64,000 nucleotides of DNA from Acanthopleura granulata. Taxonomy: Eukaryota; Mollusca; Polyplacophora; Chitonida; Chitonidae. Positions 33,060 through 45,400 of the stretch are shown here, one piece after another. A program made the translations under genes and the position numbers. The notes under the pieces were generated by a model. That model was not told the DNA's origin and did not search any database. It saw only the letters and a list, made by a program, of their open reading frames with translations. Position 1 is the stretch's first letter; each line of letters starts with the position of its first letter. The stretch lies in the NCBI GenBank assembly GCA_016165875.1, contig JABBOT010000034.1:248001-312000 (forward strand). Direction: 5' to 3'.

Positions 33060-34290
33060 ATTCCAGTGTCGGTCGCTGAATTGTCGATTAAACGTCATTC
33101 ATCTTCCACGGGATGCGAGATCACGCGCAAGACGTTTTGGATCCCTCCAGATTTTTCATTGGAGTTTTTATGCTTTTTTTTCCTTAAGCAAACTAAAGAG
33201 GGATTTCATATGCTTTTCTTTCTCTTCCATTTAACCCGTAATGAGACAATGAAAATCTATTAAGGGCTCTAACAGACGATGTGTCCTTTTTAATGACGAC
33301 TGAGCCTGGAGATCGATGTAACGGTCAGAGCCATCCATATTTGTGCAGAACGCTGGTAGGAACGCTGTACTGTTTCTCTTTTTGTCCTTGTTTACGTATA
33401 CATTTTATCCTCATCAGCTGATCAGATAAATGCTCAACGGATCTATTTTAAAGAATGATGATTTTCAACAGATGAAAGGTATAGATTGGCCAGTTAATAA
33501 TTGTTTTGCAGTTATTTGAAAATAATTTCTTGTAAATTTGAAATTTATCGCAATTTATTTTATTACTGAAAGAAGTCGTTCATGTTATTGATATTCCTGA
33601 AAAGAACTGATACGAGATTAACACCAGACTGAAAGCTCGAGTAAGCAATTCAACAAGTTGTTACATATCAGTCTATGTACAGGTACACACAAGATTAGCT
33701 TCGGAAAGAATTCGAATTCAAAACTGTGCCTGGTTGTTATTCCACTGTTAAATTACGACTGGCCTGAAATCAACAACAGTCACATCTTCGAGCAAAAATG
33801 CTGTGTACTTAAATAGCTATTATCTTTAAATTTTTTCGTTGTTTTTTGTCTGCATTTGTCGGATTGATGTTAGAAGATACAAAACGGAAGAATAACTAAG
33901 AATGACACTTGTTTGGTACATTAGCCTAATTTTTCTGAAACACTTCTCTGTTATCATTTTCAAATAAAACTTTGAATAAAAAATAATCCATGTTCAGCTT
34001 ACCCTCTTTCATAATAACAACAGCACAGTTTGAGCAAAGATTTTGACGAAATTGGAGTGTGGAAGCTTGAGAAGAGGAAATGTGTTAAAACGAGTATGCT
34101 CTAGCGAAAGGTTCATCGTTACGCCTGGATTTAAAGTACGTTTTCCTTCTCATCCAGATACAAATGATTAGCTTTCATGACTTAAGTAAATCACATCTAT
34201 TACTGACCTGCTGTGAGTGGTATTATATTTTCACACATGTGAGACGCATAGGTCAATGAAAACCAAAAGATCGTCAATGAATTTTTGACG
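33060..34290. other. No feature seen
   Basis: AT-rich sequence with no repeat or exon I can support. Confidence 0.4.
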
Positions 34291-34296
34291 TCATGT

Positions 34297-34545
34297 GACT
34301 GGTGTTTTATGCTGTACTCAAGAATATTTCACTTACACGACGGCGGCCAGCATTATGGTGAGAGGAAACCGGGCATAGCTCGAGGGAAAGCCACGACCAT
34401 CTGCAGGTTGCTGACAGACCTTCCCAGGAACCGTAGGAGAGGAAGACCAGCATGAGTTGGACTTGAACTCACAGCAACCGCATTGGTGGGAGGCTTCTGG
34501 ATCATTGCGCTGCGTTAGCGCGCTAACCGACTGAGCCACCGATCA
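34297..34545 (-). repeat. tRNA-derived SINE, near full length
   Basis: TTTTATGCTGTACTCAAGAA through the body to the head GCGCGCTAACCGACTGAGCC. The AT-rich 3' tail is missing. It is followed at about 34609-34665 by another small fragment (TCACGACCATCCGCAGATTG). Confidence 0.9.
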
Positions 34546-35279
34546 CCCCGTCATTGAAGACGAGAGTGAAGAAAAGATACAGGTGCCAGACAACAGTTTC
34601 TACGGCGGTTAACGGTGGAGCCCGGAAGAAACTCACGACCATCCGCAGATTGCAGATGTTGAACTGAATCAAGAGTAAACTATTTGATTTGGGTTTTACG
34701 GGGTATTCCAAAATTCATTCAGTGGAGAAGCTATTTGATGAATCAATATAATTTGAATGAGGACTCTTAATTCTGAGCTGTTGCGCGTTTACATGTGCAT
34801 TCACAAGGATACTTGGGCTGGAAATAGTATTCGACACTTCAAAACGCGCCGTGTATATATATTTACAGATTTATTGGATTTACGGTTTGTGACATAGCTG
34901 GTAATAATTCACTTGTTACATGGCAGCCGGCCTTGTGAATGGAGGAAACTAAGCAGTGCCACATTTTCTGACAAAACCTTCTGGTGTATAGAGGAAGTAA
35001 CCGGGTTATAATCGGAAGGTGGGAAAATAATGTCATATTTATTGATATAAATTGGCATATGTTCCAGGAAGATAAAGAGAAACTGCTTAAGAAGATAGCG
35101 AACATGTTTCATGCCACAATAAATATACAGCAGTATATTTAGGCTGAGGCAGACGTTATCAAGCGGAGATGAAAGACACGACTCTCTTTTATTAATGAAG
35201 TTTATTGCGCCGATTTAAGTATTTATCCGTGTAACACCTGGAGCGTTAGTGATCTCGCATCACTCACAGGTCGAAACTG

Positions 35280-35415
35280 TCCACTTGAAAAGGACCCGCT
35301 GATATCGCGAGAACCGGTTTTTCGCGAGATTTATTGCAAAGCAAAGAGCAGTATCGCTTAGACGTCTTGTATTATCGACTTAACGGATATAAAAAGGGAG
35401 GGTTGAAGAGAAAAA
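35280..35415 (+). promoter_or_regulatory. TATA-type promoter with paired TCGCGA sites
   Basis: GATATAAAAAGG near 35387 is a strong TATA box. About 50-90 bp upstream, ATATCGCGAGAACC and TTTTTCGCGAGATT place two TCGCGA cores 22 bp apart, similar to the TCTCGCGAGA promoter element known from animal promoters. A start near 35415 would leave a leader of about 60 nt before the ATG at 35473. Confidence 0.4.
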
Positions 35416-35472
35416 TCAAAAAGTTGACAACTGAAACTACACTGTTCATGTGAAGACGCCTCGTAAAATAAA

Positions 35473-35772
35473 ATGTATCAGACAAAAAGAACCCTACTCA
35501 CGAGAAATCATTGCAAAACCACAGCGTTAAAGACAAAGCCATCTGCACGTAACGCAGAAAGTGTTAGTCGAGACAGATTCCGGAGACGTTCTCATTGCCC
35601 ACGTCGGCGAATCCGACCATCGCGGAGCGGTGAAGGGAGGTTAACGGCGTACGCCGACAGGCTGGAGCTGTCACGACGCGGGTCGGTTGAGAGATGGAGT
35701 GATGTACTCATAATGAAGAGTGGAGCCAAAGGAACTGGCATTCACGCTGTTTGTGTCTCCGGTCCTGCTTGA
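35473..35772 (+). CDS. Basic ORF of 99 codons behind a TATA box, unknown
   Basis: The frame begins MYQTKRTLLTRNHCKTTALK and is strongly basic (RFRRRSHCPRRRIRPSRSGE in the middle). It lies in a locally GC-rich stretch directly downstream of the promoter-like cluster. It could be a short basic protein, a first exon (possible donors GTGAAG or GTTGAG inside), or a chance frame in a non-coding transcript. No family is recognised. Confidence 0.28.
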   Translation: MYQTKRTLLTRNHCKTTALKTKPSARNAESVSRDRFRRRSHCPRRRIRPSRSGEGRLTAYADRLELSRRGSVERWSDVLIMKSGAKGTGIHAVCVSGPA

Positions 35773-36596
35773 AGAGGAGTGTCTAAAGACGCCATTGGTT
35801 TTTGGATGTCTCTCTACACATATAACCCAGGTGGTCTCAGCCTTGAGGTTAAATCATAAAAGGGGGGGGGGGAGGGTCGTGAATGGTCGAGTAAACAAGG
35901 CACCTGTATTTCATTCACTGGGACACATTTGGTGAGGGTTCAATCCCAACCTTGAGCAGAGAATTCCACCCAATAACAATTAGCGACAGACGACGCTGAT
36001 CTTGACCTTTGCACAGTGTTACGATCATTGATGACAATTCTGTCTTCCTCACCTACTATAGTGTGCACACGTATAGCTCGCATGTCAGTCACTGGCCAAA
36101 CTGGTTGTCAGCTTGATATCGTATACAGGCAAAATATCCTTGAGTATGGGGTAAAATCACACCAAGAAATAAAGCTAGGAAAATTGGCGACAATTTGTTC
36201 AGAAAACTTCAGCTGAAATTCATTAAATTCTCTTCATTATCGAGCTGTTATGTACAACTGTTTCGGGATATCCTCACAATCCACAAGCCCGCCAGCAACT
36301 GAATTTTTCACACATTACATAGTGTGCTATGTGCGAGATATGTTGACAAAAAGCATCGTGTTTAAATCCTGGATATGATATTTATCATATAAAACGTGTG
36401 AATGTCCCTTTTTCTGCCTTGCAATGCCTGTTTTGGCTGAACTGCCATGTTCCAAAGGTTTTTCCCAAACTGTCTGCTAACGTTAATATTTAGTGTTTTC
36501 CGCAAAGGGTGAAATCTATCAATATTTGAATTTCTCCGTGTCGGAATGACGATTTTTTAACCATTATATTTAAAACATTAATAATCAGGGGCCGGT

Positions 36597-36727
36597 CATG
36601 CGAAGAGGTTGTAAAGCTGCGTCAAACGTAACTACCTTGTCGACGTATCTCTACAGTACATATGTCGTTCTGGCACTTACGTTTGACATAACTTATCCCT
36701 TTTATTTTTAAACCTCTTTCCCATGTC
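36597..36727. repeat. Imperfect inverted repeat
   Basis: CATGCGAAGAGGTTGTAAAG with GCGTCAAACGTAACT at the left pairs with ACTTACGTTTGACATAACTT and AAACCTCTTTCCCATG at the right. Confidence 0.45.
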
Positions 36728-37627
36728 TAATGTCTCTACGAGGTTTTGAAATATATCTGAAATATATACTAACAAAGAGTTCTACACGGAGAGTGAAACC
36801 AGAGCAGTGCGATATTGTAGTTGGTCACACACGACCGGTGAAATCTGGCCACTTGCCACTATACCTTCGGTCTGTAGGGTTTACTCTATAACTGCTCATG
36901 TGAATGCTTATGAAGAGGTCACATTCACGTCTCCTAATATCTGAGAGGTTTAGCCGGACTTATGGGTAAAGGAAATTTGCAGCTATGTCAACTGTAATTT
37001 ACTAGATTTTACTCTTCAGCGCCTAGTAAGTTTGTCCACAAGCAAAGAAGTTTTTATTTAAAATAATTTAAAAGTTACTTAAAACTGGAAGCAAGTCTCT
37101 GAAGTCACGACAACGGTGTGTATTGTATATCCTTTTGGTATTGAAGTATCCGGCCAATACCAATTCTCCGAATTATCTATGATACCAGATATCGTTGACT
37201 GGTTATTGATGAATCTGTCAATCATTATTAAGGTTGCAGGTAATGAGCTACCAAATAGGTTAGCCAGGTTGTGAAATATTGGTTGCTATATTTACTGACT
37301 GTGATACTTAAGACATCAAGACCACTTTAGACAGTAGGGAACACTTAAAAGACCGTTTGGTGCTGATTCATCAAGTTGTCCTTGCCCTTCATGTAAGACT
37401 TGATTTTTCCCGTCGCTGCGAATCCTGATATCGGCTGCACCTGAGTTTAATTCGGAATGTACTTATTCGTTCGTACATCTTTATTTTCAGGAAACGGCAA
37501 TACGAAGTCTATTGCCCATTATACTATATTAGATCATGACCAAAGAGGTTCAATGCTGGAATAAGCATCCAGTTGTTTCGAGTGATGCAATTTTATATCA
37601 AAAGATTTGTTGGGCTCTAGTCTAGAT

Positions 37628-37786
37628 GCGGTGGTTTCCCCCATGTGAGCTCTACCTGGTTTCCTTCACCCACAACCCTGACCCCGACCTCATAATTAGA
37701 GATAAATTCTTGAGTGCGTCGTAAAACGCCGAACAAATATTTATTTATTTATTTATTAATTTATTTATCTATTTACTTATTTTATT
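37628..37786 (+). repeat. Degenerate SINE 3' part with long TTTA tail
   Basis: GGTGGTTTCCCCCATGTGAG, ATTCTTGAGTGCGTCGTAAA, then ATTTATTTATT. The tail is expanded into a microsatellite. Confidence 0.7.
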
Positions 37787-37905
37787 GATGCTTGAAGCCA
37801 ACAATAAAGAATGCTTCACGTACACATTTTATATGGTGGGAAGAAAACGGGTATAAATCACCAACCTTTGTGAATCACTGACAAACTATCCCTTATGTAA
37901 CTATA
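37787..37905 (-). repeat. Fragment of the second SINE-like family
   Basis: TTGATGCTTGAAGCCAACAA, TATGGTGGGAAGAAAACGGG, then CCAACCTTTGTGAATCACTG. Confidence 0.45.
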
Positions 37906-38036
37906 CAAGTGTTCTTCGACTTTAAAGAGCGTTAACAAACACAAAAACGTCACCGACGGCTTTTAATCACCCAATCCCCACCAGCGGTGAAAGACGGTGA
38001 ATTTCCTGACCTGGGCCGGGTTTCAACCTGCACCTT

Positions 38037-38279
38037 TTGTGTCTAGTGCAAGGTAATGAAATCGGTACCTCTCACCAATGCGGTCGTTGTGAGTTCAAAT
38101 CCAGCATACGAGGGCTTCCTCGTCAGCGGTACGTGAGAGGGTCGGCCAGCAACTCGTGGATAGTCATGGGTTTCCGCCGGGTTCTGGCCGGTTCGCCCCA
38201 TCACAATTCTGGAAGCCGTCGTATAAGTGAAATATTCTTCAGGATGGCGTTAAACACAAATCAAATGAATAAATAAATA
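38037..38279 (+). repeat. tRNA-derived SINE lacking the A-box end
   Basis: CACCAATGCGGTCGTTGTGA, B box GAGTTCAAATCC, body, GAAATATTCTTCAGGATGGC, and a GAATAAATAAAT tail. Confidence 0.87.
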
Positions 38280-39489
38280 CAGCGAGCGAAAGGCAGTTAC
38301 CTCTAGAACTCGGTGTGTCTATGTAAACAAAAAGATAAATAGATCTCAAACATGTCAGATCGTTACTCGTCCATAATCACTCACACTTGCGACATGTTTT
38401 TCTCATGAAAAGGGATGTACTTCAGACCTTTCAGTGGCAAACTTGCTTTAAATGTGTACCATATGGTCGCACCGAGCGGAAAACATCAACGCACTCGAAC
38501 ATTTTTGTCGTCTAGTTTTTGTTTTTAGTCTTTCGTTCAAGTGTGTGTCGCTTTTCATATAAATTCAAATTTGTAATCGTTGAAAACCATTTCTGTCAAT
38601 TATGTAGTTACGAATTGCCTCTAGACCCTTTTCTTGCTTTTTTTATTCTATTTCTTTTATTTTTTGCAAAACTTTTTAAGGTGATGCAAAATCGGGTTAG
38701 TAGCAAAGCATTACGGTTGCATCCTTTAAGGCCTGATATAATTCTGTTCCATCTTCAGACAGTTTATGATGAGAAGAGTGGCCATTTTGATTTCATCTTT
38801 TCCTTTAAGCACTCACTCAGTGGGGAACCTTTGGAAGTAATCTGCCAGACGGAGTGGACTAAAAAAGGGACTTAAGCTCAATTATATGGTGCCTGTGCTT
38901 TCACTGTTCTGAATTTCTGCGAATGACTTTGAGCGAATAATTTTTGAATATTATTTGCTCATAGTTGGAGAACATCTTTTCACGGAAGCTGCATTAAAAC
39001 AAAAGACAGCAAAATATATAACCAAAGTTATTTAAGAACAAAGGTTCGTGCAGACCTAAACGGGCATAGGCATTTTTTATGACTCAGTTGGTAACAATAT
39101 AAATCATCTTTTAACCTAGAATTCTTACGCTGTCATAGGATACGCCATTTCAGAGAGACTAGAAACACGATTTCCCGTCATTCGTACCCTCCGCTCTTCA
39201 GTATTAAGGGCGAGACACTCCTTTGTGTGCGAAGCGTGGTCCCCATTATTATGACAATGGAAGGCCACGCACTGCTTTCTCCTGGCCGAGGCATTGGTGA
39301 ATAACCCAGACGTATTCCACTACCACTTTTCTCGTTGAAAATAGCTTTACAGTATACCAGACTAATCTCGTAATCATAACGAAAACACCTGATTTAACAC
39401 TACTTCTCTATGGCACTGTGGTTAACTAGATACGGGTGACGTCACAGCGGAAACAGACGTCTTCTCGGGTGGCACGCAGCTATCATTCA

Positions 39490-39900
39490 CGGCATTTACT
39501 GCACAGTGCTGTTGAATAAAACTATGTTAGTCACAGACTTTGCAGCATAGTCGTGTTGAATGAATTCATGCATGTCCCTGTGAGTCTAGGGTTTGCACTA
39601 TACATGCAAATGCTGCACACTATTGGCTCCCCTTGGTCGAAGTTTTTGCTCCAGCGTGCTGTTGAATAAAATCTTATAGGTAACTATTAACTACAGAATT
39701 TGCAGCATAGTGGACGACTTGTCCAATCGTCACATTTGTAGCATAGTGCTGTTGAACAAGATCTTATAGGCCTCTCTTAGTCATGAGATTTGGTGTACGT
39801 TATAATGTTGTTGAATAAACACATTGGACCCTGTTATAGTCCCGGAAATTTACTACATAGTGCTGTTACCTGAACTCGTGAGCCCCGTTTTTATTCACGG
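39490..39900. repeat. Degenerate tandem repeat, unit about 46-58 bp
   Basis: The landmark GTGCTGTTGAATAAAA (or close variants) recurs near 39506, 39551, 39656, 39746, 39804 and 39861, alternating with TTTGCAGCATAG-like blocks. Unit length varies, so it is an old or decaying satellite. Confidence 0.65.
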
Positions 39901-40803
39901 GATTTGCAACGTAAACAACCAGAGGTTCGTTTATGCGTCACTGTATACCATTTTCACAAAATCATGTTGAACTAAATGTCGACTAATGGCCTGCCTTCCC
40001 ATGCCATCAGATGTAGCCATCCTACCCCTGCGAAAATAATCATGGTATAGTTCTGTTCAGAAAAATAAAGCTTTTCCCTTTGAAGAGAACATCCTACCGA
40101 CAGCTGAGAACTGAACAACAATCGAATTAAACGTGCAGTGTCGTGTGTTCGTCACATTTGGAGCAACTCTGAAAACGCTAGTTTTACTGCTTTTGCAATC
40201 AGCTCAGGCCTACATTTGCACTGAGTGCGCATGTACCGTTCTAGCGTGTCCTTAAAGTTAGTCAAGTCATGATCCCTATACACTACAGTTAATTGATTGG
40301 CCAGAAATATGTAATACTTCTGGTTTTGTTTTTAAATTTATAACAAGACAATCGCAAAAAGTGGCCGAACGTTGGCAAAATATTATTCTGTGATTTGGCA
40401 GATGTTTGTCACATATTTTTGACAAGGCACAGAAGAAATCATGATGTATGATCTTGAGTTGTCACGACACGACTTGTCATGCACAGGTGTGTAAGGCGCT
40501 TAAATAAACGTTATACACGTGGTTGTACGCATTCAAACTGTTATCAGATATGACAATAAGCAGCTCTATAAATTGCTATCGATTTTTGGTTGTCAATCAA
40601 TTGACATTTAATATTTTAACACTGGCAACTCATTTAAGGTCACATGGGGGCACGATATGGCTAAACTATTTCCCGAGTGGAGTTAAGCCATGAAAATTCA
40701 TTCATGAGCGCTTTGGTTTTCTGTACTATTTATGTAGTCAATTTGCCAACTTTGGTCCCAACGTCTCTCTACAACTTATCAAAATACCAACCTAGCATCA
40801 CCA

Positions 40804-40978
40804 TAATCCGTCATTTGAAGGATGACGGATTGCATTTCCGTTTATCTAGCGGATCAGTCCGTTGCTGCGTATGGATAAATTCGCTTTCAGGAACGGATTA
40901 ATCCGTTACCAGGAATTAAGGGATGAATCATTTAGATCAACGGAAATGCAATTCGTCATCTTGTAAATAACGGACTTA
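40804..40978. mobile_element. Foldback MITE with about 44-bp inverted arms
   Basis: The left arm 40804-40847 (GATGACGGATTGCATTTCCG within) pairs with the right arm 40934-40978 (CGGAAATGCAATTCGTCATC within). Between them AACGGATTAATCCGTT is itself a palindrome. There is no coding frame. Confidence 0.75.
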
Positions 40979-41875
40979 TTTATTACTTTACGTCGCACTT
41001 AAAGATATGTTTCCTATAAAGCTTTCAAAATACCAAGACATTTTTTGGCTTCCATAAGGGCGTCCATCGGGGCGTTCACTACTACACCTAGATCCACCCA
41101 TTTACCGGTTATAGCCTGACCTCTGTCATCCAATAGTATCTCTCGGCACATATGTTATCCGCATATGTAGTTTTTAAATCTGTGTTAAATCATGACTTCA
41201 GGCACGCCTTGCACACCTAAGACGGACACTCTCATTGGTCACGGAACAGAACTTTGGCCCTTGCACTTCTTTGTTCGAAATGTGTTAAGTGTATTTGAAC
41301 TGAACTCTAATTATATCTACCAACCAACGACGTCGGAGTCACCCCTGCAAAGATGATTTCTGGTATATAGCGAGAATCTTACGTAACTCAGAAACCAAAC
41401 ATTACTTGGCCAACACGCTTTGGGGCATACCTAGCCCAACGTGTCAGAAAGCAGCAATAAAAATCTTGACATATGTTGACCTTCAAAATCTGGATCTTCC
41501 TATCTCAGGAAACTGGGGTGGGTTCCTGCATGGCAACTCCAAGGGAATGTCAGTCTCACTACTGCATGCTTGACACTTTATGCCCTCTCTCCAAGAATTC
41601 CAAACTTCCATCAATATAATTCTCACCTGCCCAAAGTTATGACAGTTTCCATTATTTTCATACCAAGCATGTACCTGTAAACCACAAAATGACTGGCTTA
41701 CAGCAACAAAAGGCTAGCATACACACGATTGCATTACGAAGACCGGCAGCGGTGATAGGATATTGTGTCCGTGGTAAATCATTCACTGGCATTTGGCAAA
41801 TTACTGACAACTCTTCTCCGTGGGACATTGAGATATGTTGGCCATATAAATGGCACGACAAATGGACCTGGTGTT

Positions 41876-41910
41876 TTATTTATTTATTACTTATTTATTT
41901 ATTTGATTGG
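41876..41910 (-). repeat. SINE tail stub
   Basis: TTTATTTATTACTTATTTAT then TTGATTGG: the minus-strand 3' end of a SINE, broken off where the plus-strand copy at 41913 begins. Confidence 0.7.
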
Positions 41911-41912
41911 AC

Positions 41913-42139
41913 TTCTGCAGCGTAATGACCGAGGAGCCTTTCATCAATGCGATCGCTGTTAGTTCAAGTCCAGTTCATGCTGGCTTCCTCTCCGGCCGTG
42001 CGCGGGAAGGTCTGCCAGCAACCCCCTGCTGGTTATGGGTTTCCCCCGGGCTCTGCCCGATTTCTTCCCACCATAATGCTGGCGTAAGTGAAATATTCTT
42101 GAGTACGGCGTAAAACACCAATCAAATAAACAGATAAAT
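41913..42139 (+). repeat. 5'-truncated SINE, part of a duplicated segment
   Basis: It starts within the head at GCAGCGTAATGACC, then B box TAGTTCAAGTCC, body and tail. It lacks the GCCGTCGTAT section before GTAAGTGAAATATTC. The 3' flank matches the flank of the SINE at 60.6 kb. Confidence 0.88.
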
Positions 42140-42328
42140 ACTACCAGTCCAGCTTTTTTTCCTGTACAGCAGTGTCGGGCAATGGAAATAGCCAAGTAAT
42201 CAGACTAAATCGTAAATTTGAGTCTGGCGAATCAATTAATTCCCAAAGACCACGTGATATTAGGATTAAATCTAAATGTGTGACTATGTACCCGGATGAA
42301 TACGACTGTGTACGTTATCAATGATTTC
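42140..42328 (+). repeat. Duplicated unique segment, copy 1
   Basis: ACTACCAGTCCAGC to GTTATCAATGATTTC, the same order as 60826-61013, with about 15 differences over 188 bp by my count. Confidence 0.85.
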
Positions 42329-42341
42329 AGCTAGATCGGTT

Positions 42342-42426
42342 TCCTCACACCATTATGCTGGCAGCATTATGTGAGTGAAATATTCCTGAGCACAGCTTAA
42401 AACACCAATCAAATAAATAGATAAAT
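42342..42426 (+). repeat. SINE 3' fragment
   Basis: CGGTTTCCTCACACCATTAT, GAAATATTCCTGAGCACAGC, then an AAATAAATAG tail. It follows the duplicated segment directly. Confidence 0.8.
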
Positions 42427-42436
42427 AAAGAAATAC

Positions 42437-42490
42437 ATTTATTTGATTGGGCTTTTACGCCGTACTCATAAGTATTTCACTTATATAAGA
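42437..42490 (-). repeat. SINE tail fragment, inverted to its neighbour
   Basis: TTTATTTGATTGGGCTTTTA, CGCCGTACTCATAAG, forming a tail-to-tail pair with the copy ending at 42426. Confidence 0.75.
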
Positions 42491-42494
42491 GTTG

Positions 42495-45400
42495 TTCAAA
42501 GCTGTATAAATCGCATCATACTCATCGAAGCAATGTTTGGGAACCGCCTTTTTGCTTTGCAAGCACAACTGTACTGACAGATACAGCACAGCGTATACTA
42601 GACAAAAGAAGAAATAAGAGATTGCTTGAACCGAGTCGTTTTATAACAAGACACTGTTCTCTATTGTTGGTAACGGCCATTTGTCTTTACTGAGGGCCGG
42701 TTTTGACCGCCAGAATAATTTAATGATTTAGGCAATTTAGGTCATTTATATGACAGCGATAAACTTAATGTTTGGATTAAACCGGGCAGAGCCTGAGGGT
42801 CAGGATTCCCCTCCACCCTCAACTGCAAGGTATTTGCCGTCATTATTTGACATGCTCAAAACCGTGGCTGTGCCAGCCTGTTTAGTCGGCACCATTACAT
42901 CTATAAAATCATTTTCCCATTACGCCGTTTTTCCTGGGGTAGGGGGGAGAGAAACCATAATCAGCCTATATATCCCTGGCTGTTATGAGTATAGACACTT
43001 ACACAATCTAGAAGCCACGCCCCTTTCCGAAGTCCCTTAAAGGGAAATGTGAGAGGTAGGTTGTTTAGGGGGCCGTAAAAAAATTAGCGTCACAGACTGC
43101 CGGACTTTTTACTCTCTCTTTCTCGGCGGTTACTGTTTGGGCATGATGAACGACCTGACGTTATCGCCGACGCGGACTAATCGTAGTTATCGATAATCGT
43201 CCAACGGCCAGCGCAGGGATTTAGCTCATAGATCAGGCATTAGCGTGAAAGAAATGACACCAGAGATAGGATCTAAAAGGTGCGTTTTTGTAATTATATT
43301 ACTGTGGCGCCTGGCTGACCGGTCATGCGATCTTATCGCGCTCTTCATAAAACCTAATAACGCTATACCGTGATATAATGATTCATATCCCAGCTATAGA
43401 TACATCCCAACAGAAAATGTATATTAGTCAATGTACAAGTAAATAACTGTACATGTGCTCTGCATAACGGCATTCAATGTTTGATAACCACAGGAAGTCT
43501 ATTAACGCACATCCAGACTCCCATCGTGTTTTGCACATGCAATTGAATTACGGAGTGAGTATATAGACATGTATATATAGGTCCGCACACAGATAGGAAA
43601 ATATAATTTTCAGAGGATACAAGTTGTCTGCTATAATCACCTATTAGAAGTGATTTACCGCGCCATAACTCATGATCTGTCTTGTTTTAAGTTGTTACGC
43701 AAGAACGAAAATGTATATAATTGTCAATTAACATGTTTTGGCTGGTTTTGTTCGGCTGTAGTCTACACTTCAAAACGTATACAAGCTCGTGTATGTAAAC
43801 ACAGCACGCAGGTCCATGGGAAATAAATATTCAATGTAACATACTTGTATGCCGCATGATTTCAAACCTGTTTCTGAACCGAAAAATCGTGCATGGGCGA
43901 GAGGGATGCATGAAGTAATTATTCTTGATCGCATCACCAAGTGTTCGATAGACATATACATGTATATGGCTGTGTACAGGACAAGTGCTACAAGGACACA
44001 TGTTCTGAATTCCCTACAACTCGGTTTTCGCAGAGCTCAGACTCACATTCCTCGCATGTACATTAGGGCATTCAAACATGGTAAATTTACGCCACGTGAA
44101 TCACGTGCGAGTATGCAAATTTTCTGCATTTACAACAGTGTGTTCGATGCTATGTAGGTAAATAAAACAGAAAACATCGGTTTATCTATGAAATGATCCA
44201 GGGGTCTATTCATATATAGCGAAACAACATATTATTAGAGGGAAAGAAAACAGTTAAAATTTGAACTATGTGAATAGCTTCATTAAAGAGAACTGTACTG
44301 GAAACCGTATTTGAAAACATATTTACTTTTATATTTGTTTTTTCTCTGAGACATTCTAATGTTTTCATTGCATGGTGGATTTTATGTATATTGATAATCT
44401 GTGTCGTCAGCGATTTTCTCCTGGACCTACAATCTGCAGGTGTTAAGTTCACAAGAATTTATTCGTAACGGAATGCAGAGGAGTGGAAAAGACTATGTCA
44501 CGTTACCGAGGTGATACGTCATGAATATAGTCCATATAATCCACCATACAATCAGAAAATGTGACTGCATGTATATCTCACAGAAAAAAAGCAGCTAACA
44601 AATGGAAAAGATATTTTCAAATGCAGTTTTCAAAGGTTTTTCTATAACGAAGCCTATTTTGTTTTGACAGTTTTTTACCTTAAGACAAAGCAACGATATC
44701 ACGAATCTTTGTTGCCTATATATACGTACATGTTCAGGGGGGAAATGAGTTGTGTGATGATCGGGCGTGGAGTGCGTATTGAATGTGTATAAGTACACCT
44801 TATATCCGACAAGACCTGGGTAGAGGTTTATGTGATAAGTACATTTTGCATTTTCTTCATGCAGTGCAGAGCCTTCGAATATCATCAGAAATCGTTAAGT
44901 AACATTGTCCTGTTGTAACATCGGTATCACTATCGTAAATCTACATCAAGATTACAACGGTCAACAGTCGGCGATCTCTTTTAATGCACAGTTTACTCCA
45001 CAGCCAATGCATGATAAATCTTAACAAAGAATCCTTTCATTGCTGTTTAACCAGTTAACTTAATCATTAGCCGTTTGATTGGGGTTTGGCGCTGCATTCA
45101 AGAACACAACAGCGGTGGGGTTTATAAGTGTATAGCTAATGACGTCATATGCAAGCGTCTGTATGTGCAAAAATGCTGATGACATTTTGCACCTGTACAT
45201 CATGTACCACGTAACATATCTAGCTGGGTGAAATATATTAATTAGAGGAATTATTACCTTGAACACCCAGACATCCTGCATACACTATCTAGAAAAACAT
45301 CTAGATATATAGCTGGTAACATAATGAAGTGTGCATCTGATAAAGACGTTTATATAGCATAACTTTGCGTCATGCATTAATAGGGCTTCAAGAATACTAA

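Noticed and set aside
38519..38875. 118-codon plus-strand ORF
   Set aside because: No ATG at its start, a T-rich hydrophobic run typical of AT-rich DNA, and no splice or promoter support.
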